DNA from: Corynebacterium casei LMG S-19264
GTDB taxonomy: Bacteria; Actinomycetota; Actinomycetes; Mycobacteriales; Mycobacteriaceae
Direction of reading: 5' to 3'
Assembly: GCF_000550785.1 (NCBI RefSeq)
Contig: NZ_CP004350.1
Span: 16,834-80,833, forward strand
Length of the DNA: 64,000 bases
The position numbers and the translations under genes were made by a program. This document shows positions 52,587-61,213 of the stretch, piece after piece. The first letter of the stretch is position 1. The number at the start of each line of letters is the position of its first letter. The notes beneath the pieces are model-generated. The model saw only the letters and a program-made list of their open reading frames with translations. It did no database searches and had not been told where the DNA came from.

Positions 52587-53243
52587 ATGACAGCCGTCTT
52601 ACTACCCGAAAGGTTTCTTGTGTCTCGCAGTTACATCTTGAATTCGCAAAGTAGGCAGAGAACTACTCGTTCTGCTAAAAGAAAAATGGTTGCTCTCCTG
52701 ATGTCTACCGTTCTTCCAATGTCCTCTTTGTTCATAGTTCCCACTGCAAGTGCTGACAGTATTTCAGAATCTGACCCAATCTATAGCGAAAGGGTGGAAG
52801 GGTTTCCACCAGAGTTTTATGAAGCTCTCGACAATGCATCGAAAGAATCTACTCCCGAAGGCGTAGCTGCGGCGCTTTTTCCAAACGATCTGGAAGCCCA
52901 AGCTGAGATAATGCCTTCGCTTCGTGAAATTGAAGCAATCCAGAAGCAACATTCTGATTCGGAACAGGTTTCTGTCCGTGCGGTTCCAGCCGTTCTTCTG
53001 CCGTTCCTTGCTGCAATTGGCGGCTGCGTCGTAGGCGCTCTTGGAGGAGCAGCTGCAGGCGATCTGGTTAGTAAAATAAGGCATGGTCACAGACTAGAAG
53101 CCGAAGCACGTGTTGATGCGCTAATTGGTGGCTGCATCACAGGGGCAGTCCCTCCGTTGCTTCGGCCCGTCGCAATGGCTGCAAAGACCCCTATTCGTAA
53201 CGCCGTAATAGCGCTTATGATTAGGTGGTATCAGATAACTTAA
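52587..53243 (+). CDS. Secreted protein 1, bacteriocin-like candidate
   Basis: A 218-residue precursor, with an internal start also possible at the ATG at 52686 (MVALLMSTVL). The signal peptide ends near SADS; a long acidic propeptide follows. The C-terminal 80 residues are hydrophobic, Gly/Ala-rich and weakly cationic, with two Cys-containing stretches (IGGCVVGALGGAAAGDLVSK and IGGCITGAVPPLLRPVAM). This layout is like that of some pore-forming bacteriocins, but I recognise no family. A small membrane protein starts 18 bp later. Confidence 0.6.
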   Translation: MTAVLLPERFLVSRSYILNSQSRQRTTRSAKRKMVALLMSTVLPMSSLFIVPTASADSISESDPIYSERVEGFPPEFYEALDNASKESTPEGVAAALFPNDLEAQAEIMPSLREIEAIQKQHSDSEQVSVRAVPAVLLPFLAAIGGCVVGALGGAAAGDLVSKIRHGHRLEAEARVDALIGGCITGAVPPLLRPVAMAAKTPIRNAVIALMIRWYQIT

Positions 53244-53261
53244 GAGCTGAGTAGGATACTT

Positions 53262-53480
53262 ATGAAAAATGGGGCTTGGCCTCTTTGGCAAGTAATCACC
53301 GCGTCTCTCTTAGGAGCTATCGTGGTCACCATTATATCGCTCCAGAGTGAGCAGGGAACCCTCGTGGAAGCGATTTTAATCTTCTGCTTGTCTTCGGTTT
53401 TCCTTTTTATCGTGTTCTTTTCTGCAGCGAGACTATTCAACGCGCTCTACCGACGTTGGAACTCTTCTGATCAGGAATAG
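53262..53480 (+). CDS. Small membrane protein, candidate immunity partner of secreted protein 1
   Basis: A 72-residue protein. Two membrane segments, VITASLLGAIVVTIISL and EAILIFCLSSVFLFIVFFSA, then a basic end (RLFNALYRRWNSSDQE). It starts 18 bp after the secreted-protein gene. Position and topology suggest immunity; this is inference. Confidence 0.6.
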   Translation: MKNGAWPLWQVITASLLGAIVVTIISLQSEQGTLVEAILIFCLSSVFLFIVFFSAARLFNALYRRWNSSDQE

Positions 53481-53490
53481 ACGTTATAAA

Positions 53491-53563
53491 TTAACGTCTA
53501 TTCCTTTCTTTGCTGGAGTAGCAATTGTACTTAGCGCAGTTACCGCAGCAGTCGTACTGTAAA
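53491..53563 (+). pseudogene. 3' end of a different immunity-type membrane gene
   Basis: ATTCCTTTCTTTGCTGGAGT and the following bases read IPFFAGVAIVLSAVTAAVVL then stop, almost the end of the protein at 58575-58829 (IPFFAGVVIVLGAVTAAVLL). It stands directly after the unrelated 72-residue gene, so the gene once present was replaced while its tail remained. Confidence 0.75.
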
Positions 53564-53681
53564 GCCCGTTCGTCCTGTGCCTCATGTACGACTACTACGG
53601 TCGCTACGGCTGGTACGGTCGCTACGGCTGGTGTACATTGAAGGCATGGACGAAGCCTCCGCTGGTGTAGTCCGATAAAAG

Positions 53682-53719
53682 GGAATACCCCGCGTGCGTC
53701 AACACAGACGGGGCATTCC
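53682..53719. terminator. Cassette terminator, copy 1
   Basis: GGAATACCCCG pairs with CGGGGCATTCC (one G-U pair) around CGTGCGTCAACACAGA. The same hairpin separates convergent genes at 58914-58951 and 63151-63188. Confidence 0.8.
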
Positions 53720-53725
53720 TGAGAG

Positions 53726-53875
53726 CTAGAACAGTCCGAGAAGGTGCAACTTCTCGATCCATTCTGGTCCGTGCTCGATAAGAGCTACGACGACCGGAAT
53801 GGTAGGCACCACCAGTCCACCAACTGGTGGTGCTTTCTTTTTGTTCTGCTCCTCTTCAGCATCATAAGAATCCAT
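53726..53875 (-). CDS. 49-residue conserved peptide, copy 1
   Basis: The minus strand encodes 49 residues from the ATG at 53875, 7 bases after AAGGAG. Acidic start MDSYDAEEE, basic NKKK, a Pro/Gly/Val hydrophobic middle, then EHGPEWIEKLHLLGLF at the end. The middle (PVGGLVVPTIPVVVALI) is long enough to cross the membrane. It is convergent with the small membrane gene and its terminator. Copies at 58958-59107 and 63195-63328 are in the same position after other cassettes. Confidence 0.7.
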   Translation of the reverse strand: MDSYDAEEEQNKKKAPPVGGLVVPTIPVVVALIEHGPEWIEKLHLLGLF

Positions 53876-53977
53876 TTCTGAATCTCCTTCGCTTAGGGGT
53901 ATTCGTCTTCGGCTTTCCACACCGTGCAACGTCTAACCCTCTACTTCGCAGTGGAGCTAGCCGCCGCGCGAAGCCGA

Positions 53978-54067
53978 AGGTTGCCGGGTATCCCGAAGGC
54001 TGAGGTTGCCCGTAGGCTCGGCATTGGGAGGACAACCCTGTATAGCTATCTTAACCAGCAAAAATAG
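53978..54067 (+). pseudogene. Resolvase remnant 2 (C-terminal helix-turn-helix)
   Basis: Reads GIPKAEVARRLGIGRTTLYS, then YLNQQK and a stop. Only the DNA-binding end of the resolvase remains. The preceding bases (CTCTACTTCGCAGTGGAGCT and on) recur at 59170-59225, so the flank was duplicated with it. Confidence 0.85.
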
Positions 54068-54281
54068 AGCGGTTACTTTACCGATAGTAACCACTCTCTT
54101 CTCTAGAGTTGCTCCGTTTTCCCGTCGCTCTCTTGAGCCTTCCACAAGTAGTGCGAGGGCAAGTGAAAGGAAATGCTGTGGCAAAAGGTAATTACGGCTG
54201 TTAATCCAACCAAAGTCCAAAAGCCCACTGATGTCGGGGCTATGCCGAAAGATGCATGCTGTCCATGGATATGCTTAGCTC

Positions 54282-57125
54282 ATGGCTTCTTCTACTCCTC
54301 AGCTAGTTGACCGTGCGCAGATTCGGCGCAGCCTTGATAACTTCACTGCTTTTTGGCTAAGGCGTGTGGAATCCTGGCGTGAGCGTAACGAGACTGCCAC
54401 GGAAAAGAAATACGCCCAGCAGTTCTGGTTTGAGCTATTCAACTGCTTTGGGGTTAATGCTGCTCGTATGGATTTATTCGAGCAAGACGCACGGCGCGGT
54501 TCGACTGGTAGCAGTGGATACATTGACCTGTTTTGGCCTGGTGTGGTTATCGGAGAAGCCAAGTCCCTTGGCGTCAACCTAGATATCGCCCATGCCCAGG
54601 CTCGTGACTACCTTGCGGGTGGCACACTCAACGACTTTGAGATGCCACGCTATATTCTCTGCTCCAATTTTGAGTCCATCAGGCTAAGCAAGCTGGGCGA
54701 TCCCGAGACACGCTTCGACATTACGTTCTCGCTTTCGGAGCTACCGGACTATATAGATCAGCTCCGGTTCCTTGCAGGCTTTGAGGCCGTCACAAAAGAA
54801 GAAGAGGAAGAAGCCTCTATCCAGGCTTCTAAGCTGATGGCCGATTTGTTCACGGCTATGGCTGGTGATGACGTTGATGAAGCAGTAGGTGATGAGGCTC
54901 CAACTGACCCGGAGGAAGAAGATTACCGAACCCAGCAAACCTCCATGTACCTCACCCGCCTGCTATTTCTCTTGTTCGGAGATGATGCGGGACTGTGGGA
55001 GCAAGACCTCTTTTACCGTTTCGTATTAGAGGAAACCAGCGCTGAAAATCTCGGGCCACAACTGAATTCTCTTTTCGAGGTACTTAACACTCCTGAGAAT
55101 CGTCGCCAGCGGCTCCCTGAGCACTTAGCCAAATTTCCTTACGTTAACGGCTCTATCTTCGCTGACCAGATGCGCACAGAGTACTTCGATCCCGATATGC
55201 GTGACGCATTGCTCAACGCCTGCCGTTTCCACTGGTCGCATATCTCGCCTGCGGTCTTTGGCTCCATGTTCCAGCTGGTCAAATCTAAAGAGGCTCGTCG
55301 CGGTGACGGTGAGCATTACACCAGTGAGAAGAATATTCTGAAAACGATTGAGCCGTTATTCCTGGATGAGCTCCGCTCTGAAGCAAACCGTCTTATCAAA
55401 GCGAAGTCCACGCCAGTAAAGAAGCTGCGGGAGTTCCGTGATTCACTCGCTAACATGGTATTCGCTGACATGGCTTGCGGTGCAGGAAACTTCTTGGTCG
55501 TGGCTTATCGTGAACTGCGTAAGATTGAGACAGCGGTGATTGTCGAAATCCGTCGTCGCGAGGGTCAAACCGGCATGGCCTTAGATGTGTCCTGGGAGCA
55601 GAAGCTGTCCATCGGGCAGCTCTACGGCATTGAGCTGAATTGGTGGCCAGCAAAGATTGCTGAGACTGCAATGTTTCTAGTTGACCACCAGGCTAATCGT
55701 GAGCTTGCCGAAGCCATTGGTGCTGCCCCTGAACGTCTACCCATCACAATCACTGCCCACATTATCCACGGCAACGCACTCCGCCTTGACTGGAATGATG
55801 TGTTACCAGCTGTCTCCAGAGATACGTATGTCTTTGGCAATCCCCCTTTCCGTGGTGACGCAAGAGAGAAAGAACAGCAGGTAGACTTAGAGCAAGCCTG
55901 GGAAGGTAAAACTGCCAAGATTTCACGTTTAGACTTCGTGACCGGCTGGCACGCGAAAAGCCTAGACCTTTTCACTAATCGTCGGGGGTCATTTGCTTTC
56001 GTGACCACTAACTCCATCGTCCAAGGCGATCAAGTACCTCGTCTGTTCAAACCTATTTTTGAGGCTGGCTGGCGTATCCGTTTCGCCCACCGGACGTTTT
56101 CGTGGGACTCCGAAGCGCCAGGAAAAGCTGCAGTTCACTGCGTCATCGTCGGGTTCGACCGTAATCACGAACCCCGGCCGCGCCTGTGGAACTACCCCAG
56201 CATCAAAGGTGATGCGGTAGAAACTCCGGTAGAGAGAGCTATTAACGCTTACCTTGTCGATGGACCAAATGTGTTGGTGGAAAAGGAATCTAAGCCAATT
56301 TCTCCTGTTATTGAGGAAACTGCCTATGGTTCTAAACCCACTGACGGTGGCCATCTCGTTGTAGAGATTGACGAGTATGACGAAGTAATGGCAGATCCTA
56401 TCGCAGCTCAATATGTCCACCGCTACGTCGGAGCACGCGAGCTACTGCACAGAGAGAAACGCTGGTGTCTGTGGCTCGATGACGTAAATCCTGTGGATAT
56501 CACCCGATCGCAGATACTTAAACAGCGTGTGGAAGCGGTGCGTGAATTTCGGGCAGCTTCCACAGCTGCGAGTACTCGCGAATTTGCTCAGTTTCCAACG
56601 CTTTTCCGTCAACGGGCAAAAATGGATGTTGACTATCTATGCATTCCAAGTGTCGTTAGCGAGACTCGACAGTATTTCACTGCTGCGAGGCTCCCGGAAG
56701 ATGTCATTACGAGTAATCTTGCTTTCCAAACCCCTGACCCAGACGGATTACAGTTTTCTCTAATTTCTTCATCAATGTTTATCACGTGGCAGAAAACTAT
56801 CGGCGGCCGTCTTGAATCACGTTTACGGTTTGCTTCTACATTGACCTGGTACACATTCCCAGTCCCCGCGTTGGAAGATAAAGATAGGGAAAGAATTATT
56901 AAGGCTGGAAAGGAAATCCTGGAGGCTCGTGCGATTCATCCAGAGCGCTCATTATCAGAGCACTATAACCCTCTTGCTATGGATATGGCCTTAGTGAAAG
57001 CTCACGATGCGCTTGATAGGGAAGTCGATAAGGCTTTTGGTGCAGACCGTAAGCTCACAAGTGAGCGCCAACGCCAAGAGCTGCTTTTCGCAAACTACTC
57101 TCAACTTACTTTTGGCAAACACTAA
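54282..57125 (+). CDS. MmeI-type restriction-modification enzyme (single chain)
   Basis: A 947-residue protein. The nuclease site at the N-terminus is D82, E92, K94 within IDLFWPGVVIGEAKSL, with the same D-x9-E-x-K spacing that I recall for MmeI (D70, E80, K82). The methyltransferase core has motif I ADMACGAGNFLVVAYRELRK and motif IV VFGNPPFRGD. A target-recognition part and a helical tail follow. Type IIL enzymes cut about 20 bases away and methylate one strand. The gene lies inside the cassette array, after resolvase remnant 2, and codon use resembles neighbours. The length fits the family. Confidence 0.85.
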   Translation: MASSTPQLVDRAQIRRSLDNFTAFWLRRVESWRERNETATEKKYAQQFWFELFNCFGVNAARMDLFEQDARRGSTGSSGYIDLFWPGVVIGEAKSLGVNLDIAHAQARDYLAGGTLNDFEMPRYILCSNFESIRLSKLGDPETRFDITFSLSELPDYIDQLRFLAGFEAVTKEEEEEASIQASKLMADLFTAMAGDDVDEAVGDEAPTDPEEEDYRTQQTSMYLTRLLFLLFGDDAGLWEQDLFYRFVLEETSAENLGPQLNSLFEVLNTPENRRQRLPEHLAKFPYVNGSIFADQMRTEYFDPDMRDALLNACRFHWSHISPAVFGSMFQLVKSKEARRGDGEHYTSEKNILKTIEPLFLDELRSEANRLIKAKSTPVKKLREFRDSLANMVFADMACGAGNFLVVAYRELRKIETAVIVEIRRREGQTGMALDVSWEQKLSIGQLYGIELNWWPAKIAETAMFLVDHQANRELAEAIGAAPERLPITITAHIIHGNALRLDWNDVLPAVSRDTYVFGNPPFRGDAREKEQQVDLEQAWEGKTAKISRLDFVTGWHAKSLDLFTNRRGSFAFVTTNSIVQGDQVPRLFKPIFEAGWRIRFAHRTFSWDSEAPGKAAVHCVIVGFDRNHEPRPRLWNYPSIKGDAVETPVERAINAYLVDGPNVLVEKESKPISPVIEETAYGSKPTDGGHLVVEIDEYDEVMADPIAAQYVHRYVGARELLHREKRWCLWLDDVNPVDITRSQILKQRVEAVREFRAASTAASTREFAQFPTLFRQRAKMDVDYLCIPSVVSETRQYFTAARLPEDVITSNLAFQTPDPDGLQFSLISSSMFITWQKTIGGRLESRLRFASTLTWYTFPVPALEDKDRERIIKAGKEILEARAIHPERSLSEHYNPLAMDMALVKAHDALDREVDKAFGADRKLTSERQRQELLFANYSQLTFGKH

Positions 57126-57181
57126 AATCTTGATTATTGAGAATGAATCTATTAGTAAACCATATTTTGGAGTATTTTTTG

Positions 57182-57505
57182 ATGAGTCGTTTACTCGGCT
57201 TGGCGGGGATCGCCATGCTTGTGGTCTCGGGAGCCTTTGCGATACTCGGTTACACAAGTATCTCGTATATTTTTCTAGCATTTGCCACCGTTGATCTCAT
57301 GGTCGCTGTGGCCTATCAACCTGATGAATCCAATGACAAACGAACCAAACAGCACAAGATAGTTAGCTGCTCAGCCATACTTATTGGCACACTTGTCATC
57401 TATATAACTGGATTATGGATAGGCCTCATCGCAATTCTTTCAGGAATGCGCGATCTCCTCTACGGAGAATTTTCAATATTTAAAAAGCCGCCGCAAAAAC
57501 GATAG
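57182..57505 (+). CDS. Hypothetical membrane protein
   Basis: A 107-residue protein from the ATG at 57182 (MSRLLGLAGIAMLVVSGAFA). The ATG at 57143 or its neighbour are possible longer starts. Three to four membrane segments; a loop carries DESNDKRTKQHK. It follows the MmeI-type gene by about 55 bp. Role unknown; an immunity-type gene without its effector is one possibility. Confidence 0.5.
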   Translation: MSRLLGLAGIAMLVVSGAFAILGYTSISYIFLAFATVDLMVAVAYQPDESNDKRTKQHKIVSCSAILIGTLVIYITGLWIGLIAILSGMRDLLYGEFSIFKKPPQKR

Positions 57506-58040
57506 AGTTGTCAGCTCTAACGCAAAATGCTGTCGGCCAATGATTGACCTCAAACGGGTGGGTACTTTCGTTCCTTTTCGGTTCTTCTAGATTGTTCGTT
57601 CAAGAATTCTTCTACCGTTGTCTGATTCCTGGGTTAGACAATGTGTCATGAAGCGGATCGACGGCAGCCAGCGCAACTATGAAATGCACATCCAAAACCG
57701 CGCGCGAAAACTTCTCGGCCCAGTCGATACTGGCCATTTAACTTACGGTGAGGCCCATGCTGCGGCGTTGGCTATTTCTACCCAGAAAAGGTTGACCCCG
57801 AAAAGATGGTCACTTTCGTTCCGACTTTGTGTACATAGCTAGAGGAAGTATCGGGATTCCGATAGGTTCGCCGTTAGAAGGAATTTCAGGTGGTTCTTTG
57901 TCTCGATAGGCAAAAGTGGCTAAGTTCTGCGCCGCATTTCGGGGCTGTTACGGGGTCGCATGAAACTTTCTACAGCAGTGGTCTCATTTCGTCTGTGAAG
58001 GCCGTTGGTCATTACATTGTGTTTTATAAGGAGAAATATT
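57506..58040. other. Cassette junction with gene fragment and leader copy B
   Basis: Near 57648-57780 the plus strand encodes MKRIDGSQRNYEMHIQNRAR followed by KLLGPVDTGHLTYGEAHAAA, a fragment of higher GC whose source I do not recognise. From 57786 to 57882 the leader repeat follows (GGTTGACCCCGAAAAGATGG, then TATCGGGATTCCGATAGGTT, a perfect 6-bp hairpin). Confidence 0.55.
57786..57882. repeat. Conserved cassette leader, copy B
   Basis: Matches copy A from AAAGGTTGACCCC to GTTAGAAGGA, with changes mostly in the middle. It contains TATCGG-GATT-CCGATA, a perfect hairpin (57850-57865). It lies upstream of secreted protein 2. Confidence 0.65.
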
Positions 58041-58568
58041 TTGAAGGTTAAAGCTGTCGTTCTAACAACGGTGTCGGCTCTATTGTTAGGCGTATCGCAG
58101 CCTGCTGTTGCTTCTGCTGCCCCTTCTCAGAATGCCGTCGGTAGCTTGTTGTCTAATGAGCAAGGTAATGAGTACAGGCTAATTACCGAAGAAGAAAGAC
58201 TTGCAGCCAATCAGCTTGCACAAGAAAATGGTGAATCTGGTCTTCCTCAGAGCTTTGAAAGCGTTATCTTCTTGGACAACGGCTCTATGGCCCCGGGAGA
58301 CGCAGAGGGAAATCCGCTTCTACTGGCGCGCGCTGGTGCGGGAGCCACCGCGTGGAAAGTAACAAAGTGTATCGCGCACATTACTCTGGTTGTTCTTCCT
58401 GGCACAGCTGCCTTTAGAGCTATCAGAGGACTTGGAGGCATAGCATATACAGCTAGGCTATTGGTCGGAGCTGGCACTAAGAAAGAATTCCGTAAAATTG
58501 CGGGCGGTGCTGCCGCAGAGATTCTTGGCATCTCCGGAATCGAAGAAAACTGCTTTAGAGGTTGGTGA
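58041..58568 (+). CDS. Secreted protein 2, bacteriocin-like candidate
   Basis: A 175-residue precursor from the TTG at 58041, 7 bases after AAGGAG. MKVKAVVLTTVSALLLGVSQ..ASAAP is a signal peptide, followed by an acidic propeptide (residues about 30-85) and a cationic, Gly/Ala-rich C-terminal part (ARAGAGATAWKVTKCIAHIT, then GTAAFRAIRGLGGIAYTARL and EENCFRGW) with two cysteines. It is laid out like secreted protein 1 with no obvious sequence match. Two codons later comes a small membrane protein gene. Confidence 0.6.
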   Translation: MKVKAVVLTTVSALLLGVSQPAVASAAPSQNAVGSLLSNEQGNEYRLITEEERLAANQLAQENGESGLPQSFESVIFLDNGSMAPGDAEGNPLLLARAGAGATAWKVTKCIAHITLVVLPGTAAFRAIRGLGGIAYTARLLVGAGTKKEFRKIAGGAAAEILGISGIEENCFRGW

Positions 58569-58574
58569 CTGTAA

Positions 58575-58829
58575 GTGAGTAAAGTATCTGAATCTTCGTT
58601 TAGCAGCGCGGGTGGGTGGCTAGTCTCGTTTGTCATGCTCTATGTTGCCATTGCTGTTTCGTTTACCAGCGTTGAAAGGACTCCGCTAGTAGTTGGTGGC
58701 GTGGGCGTTTTTCTATCGATGTGGGCTATAGAGTCCGCACAGGGTAAAGACTACAAAGGAGGCGGAATTCCTTTCTTTGCTGGAGTAGTAATTGTACTCG
58801 GCGCGGTTACCGCAGCAGTCTTACTTTAA
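58575..58829 (+). CDS. Small membrane protein, candidate immunity partner of secreted protein 2
   Basis: An 84-residue protein from the GTG at 58575, 6 bp after the secreted-protein stop. Three membrane segments (about 14-30, 37-52 and 66-84), ending IPFFAGVVIVLGAVTAAVLL. The tail is nearly identical to the relic at 53491-53563. Paired position and topology suggest immunity. Confidence 0.62.
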   Translation: MSKVSESSFSSAGGWLVSFVMLYVAIAVSFTSVERTPLVVGGVGVFLSMWAIESAQGKDYKGGGIPFFAGVVIVLGAVTAAVLL

Positions 58830-58834
58830 GGGCT

Positions 58835-58880
58835 GTGCATCTGGTGCACCTCATACATCTGGTGTACATTGGGGGGCATG
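58835..58880. repeat. TGGTG(C/T)AC direct repeats, copy 1
   Basis: ATCTGGTGCACCTCATACAT then CTGGTGTACATTGGGG: two TGGTG-(C/T)AC units. The same words occur in a longer run at 63055-63112. GGTGCACC is palindromic. They stand between the membrane gene and the terminator. Confidence 0.6.
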
Positions 58881-58913
58881 GACAAAGCCTCCGCTGGTGT
58901 AGTCCGATAAAAG

Positions 58914-58951
58914 GGAATACCCCGCGTGCGTCAACACAAACGGGGTATTCC
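58914..58951. terminator. Cassette terminator, copy 2
   Basis: GGAATACCCCG pairs perfectly with CGGGGTATTCC. It separates the convergent genes at 58575-58829 and 58958-59107. Confidence 0.85.
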
Positions 58952-58957
58952 TCAGAG

Positions 58958-59107
58958 CTAGAACAGTCCGAGAAGTTGTAGCTTCTCGATCCATTCTGGG
59001 CCGTGCTCGATAAGAGCTACGATGACCAGAGTGGCAGGCACTGCCAGTGCGCTAACTGGTGGTGCTTTCTTTTTGCCCTGCTCCTCTTCAGCATCATAAG
59101 AATCCAT
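58958..59107 (-). CDS. 49-residue conserved peptide, copy 2
   Basis: MDSYDAEEEQGKKKAPPVSA, then LAVPATLVIVALIEHGPEW and IEKLQLLGLF. Same length as copy 1, with changes mostly in the hydrophobic middle (GGLVVPTIPVV versus SALAVPATLVI). It has the same RBS and the same convergent placement. The conserved ends suggest selection. Confidence 0.7.
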   Translation of the reverse strand: MDSYDAEEEQGKKKAPPVSALAVPATLVIVALIEHGPEWIEKLQLLGLF

Positions 59108-59392
59108 TTCTGAATCTCCTTCGCTTCGGGATATTCGTCTTCAGCTTTCCACACCGAGCGACGTCTAACCCTCTACTTCGCAGTGGAGCTAGCCGCCGCG
59201 CGAAGCCGAAGGTTGCCGGGTATCCCGAGTGCCTGCTGATACTTCTCGCCTGGCAGACCTCGGGTGGCAACATCTGTACCTTACTAGACGGCCGTGGCAT
59301 AGGTAGTAACGCTAGTAACGGTCTGCTGTAACCTCGTGATCTTCGCTGACATGCCACCTTCTACTTTTCCTTGACGATGTTCGCCGCCCGGG

Positions 59393-59822
59393 CTTAGATG
59401 GGACACTGGATTACGCACGTCCTGGTGACCAGCTTGTGGTTATGAGTATGGATCGGTTGGCGCGGTCGTTGATTGATTTGCACCGCCTGGTCGATGAGCT
59501 GACCAGTCAGGATATTTCAGTGAAGTTCCTGAAAGAGGGGCAAACGTATTCGTTGAATTCGACGCCGATTGCCAAGCTCATGCTCGGGTTGCTTGGGTCG
59601 GTGGCGGAGTTTGAGCGTTCTATTATTCGTGAGCGTCAGGCGGAGGGGATTGCTCGCGCGAAGGCCCGCGGGGTTTATCATGGTCGCGCGAAAGCGCTGT
59701 CTGATGAGCAGCTTGCCCAGGCGAGGGAGTGGGTGGACGTTGGCATCCCAAAAGCTGAGGTGGCGCGCAGGCTCGGTATTGGCCGGACAACGCTATATAG
59801 CTACCTCAAGCAGGAGAAGTAG
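59393..59822 (+). pseudogene. Resolvase remnant 3 (catalytic end missing)
   Basis: Starts at GLDGTLDYARPGDQLVVMSM without the catalytic serine domain, then runs complete to GIPKAEVARRLGIGRTTLYS and YLKQEK. The 300 bp at its end and beyond (59746-60045) are repeated at 62041-62340. Confidence 0.85.
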
Positions 59823-59865
59823 TGTCCGATGTTCGATAGTTGGAGTACGTCAAAAGGCGTGGTTT

Positions 59866-60159
59866 TTAATCGGCCTTCCCTTGGTCACGAGATCTGTCTG
59901 TAACCGATGTAACGATGCTCAGGATACATCCGGCCAATATAAAACCGCTGACCTGCATCTGGGTTGCCCAGTTCCCTCCACCGCCGGCAACGGCCAAGAA
60001 AATAGTGAAAGCGATAGCCACAAGGCAATGGACGATAAGTCGGCCGTGTGCTCGTAACTGGTATTTCTTTGAGGACATTGCCTCAACCCCCCAGTTGAGC
60101 ACCGTGAGAATGAGATAGAAGACAACTCCAGCTAGTAGTCCGGGTACCATGTACAGCAT
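59866..60159 (-). CDS. Hypothetical membrane protein with three helices
   Basis: A 97-residue protein. Segments MVPGLLAGVVFYLILTVLNW, then RLIVHCLVAIAFTIFLAVAG and VSGFILAGCILSIVTSV cross the membrane. The end is hydrophilic. A copy lacking the N-terminus lies at 62161-62340. It faces away from the resolvase; role unknown. Confidence 0.6.
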   Translation of the reverse strand: MLYMVPGLLAGVVFYLILTVLNWGVEAMSSKKYQLRAHGRLIVHCLVAIAFTIFLAVAGGGGNWATQMQVSGFILAGCILSIVTSVTDRSRDQGKAD

Positions 60160-60224
60160 TGTTTTCCTTTCAGGATCCGGGACTTAGGCTATCTATTAAA
60201 GCTAGCAACCTCTACCTTTCCACT

Positions 60225-60647
60225 GGGGCGTTAAATTATGTGCGCCCTGGCGACCAACTTGTGGTCACGAGTATGGATCGGTTGGCGCGGTCGTTGATTG
60301 ATTTGCACCGCCTGGTCGATGACCTCACTGCCCGGGATGTTTCGGTGAAGTTTTAAAAAGAAGGCCAAACCTATTCTTTGAATTCGACTCCGATTGCCAA
60401 ACTCATGCTGGGTCTCCTTGGTTCTGTGGCGGAGTTTGAGCGGGCGATTATTCGTGAGCGACAGGCGGAGGGGATTGCGCGGGCGAAAGCCCGCGGGATT
60501 TATCAAGGCCGCGCGAAAGCCTTGACTGATGAGCAACTTGCCCAGGCACAAGAGTGGGTGAGCGCGGGCGTTCCGAAGGCAGAGGTTGCGCGCAGGCTCG
60601 GCATTGGCCGCACAACGCTATATAGCTACCTCAACAAAGTTGGATAG
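60225..60647 (+). pseudogene. Resolvase remnant 4 (nonsense and truncated)
   Basis: Reads TGALNYVRPGDQLVVTSMDR, but the codon after SVKF is TAA (60354-60356); then KEGQTYSLNSTPIAKLMLG continues to the complete helix-turn-helix and YLNKVG. The catalytic N-terminus is gone. Confidence 0.85.
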
Positions 60648-61213
60648 TAATAGCTGAGACTATCGTTGGCTGACGGCTGCTCTATAGGAAATGGCCAGCT
60701 GAGAAATATCGATATAGCCAAACGAGCGTAAGGAAACTGGCGACCACGTAAATGCATTCCTGAACCTTTACAGGTTCCTTTTTCGCTTTCATTGTGTGCG
60801 CTATCTCGGGCACCGTTGTTGTCGGCTGCGCCTTTTATAACATGGCACCGCTGTTTGCCCTGTTCTAGACTAGGTCTCCGTACAAACATTTGGCTTCATG
60901 GCGGTGGATGTGGGGTATTCCCAGTTTTGCCCGGCCAGCTTCCCCATAAACCCAGTTAAAGGTTGACCCCGAAAAGGTGGTCACTTTCGTTCCGACTTTG
61001 TGACAACTATAGACGCCCCGGGAATTTTGAACTAGCGTCCCTCTTACAGGAAATTCCCGACAGGGGTTATGGGCAAATTACCTTTTCAGATATGCAGTTC
61101 CATGATCAACCCTAATGAGTATCGCTAGATACATTCCTGCTAAGCATCGGTATTCAGCCGGTGAAAACCCGACTATTTCACTCATCTTCTCTATCCTACT
61201 TAAGGGGGAAACC
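60648..61213. repeat. Cassette leader, copy C, and spacer
   Basis: 60814-60999 is similar to 52270-52477, ending in AAAGGTTGACCCCGAAAAGG (from 60958) and TGGTCACTTTCGTTCCGACT. After TTTGTGACAAC the sequence differs from copies A and B. The region upstream of secreted protein 3 follows. Confidence 0.6.
60682..60792 (-). CDS. Small one-helix peptide (36 aa)
   Basis: The minus strand encodes MKAKKEPVKVQECIYVVASF then LTLVWLYRYFSAGHFL. A basic start with one membrane helix. No ribosome site is visible, and GAACCT-TTAC-AGGTTC followed by CTTTTT (60762-60785) could equally be a terminator. Low certainty. Confidence 0.35.
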   Translation of the reverse strand: MKAKKEPVKVQECIYVVASFLTLVWLYRYFSAGHFL

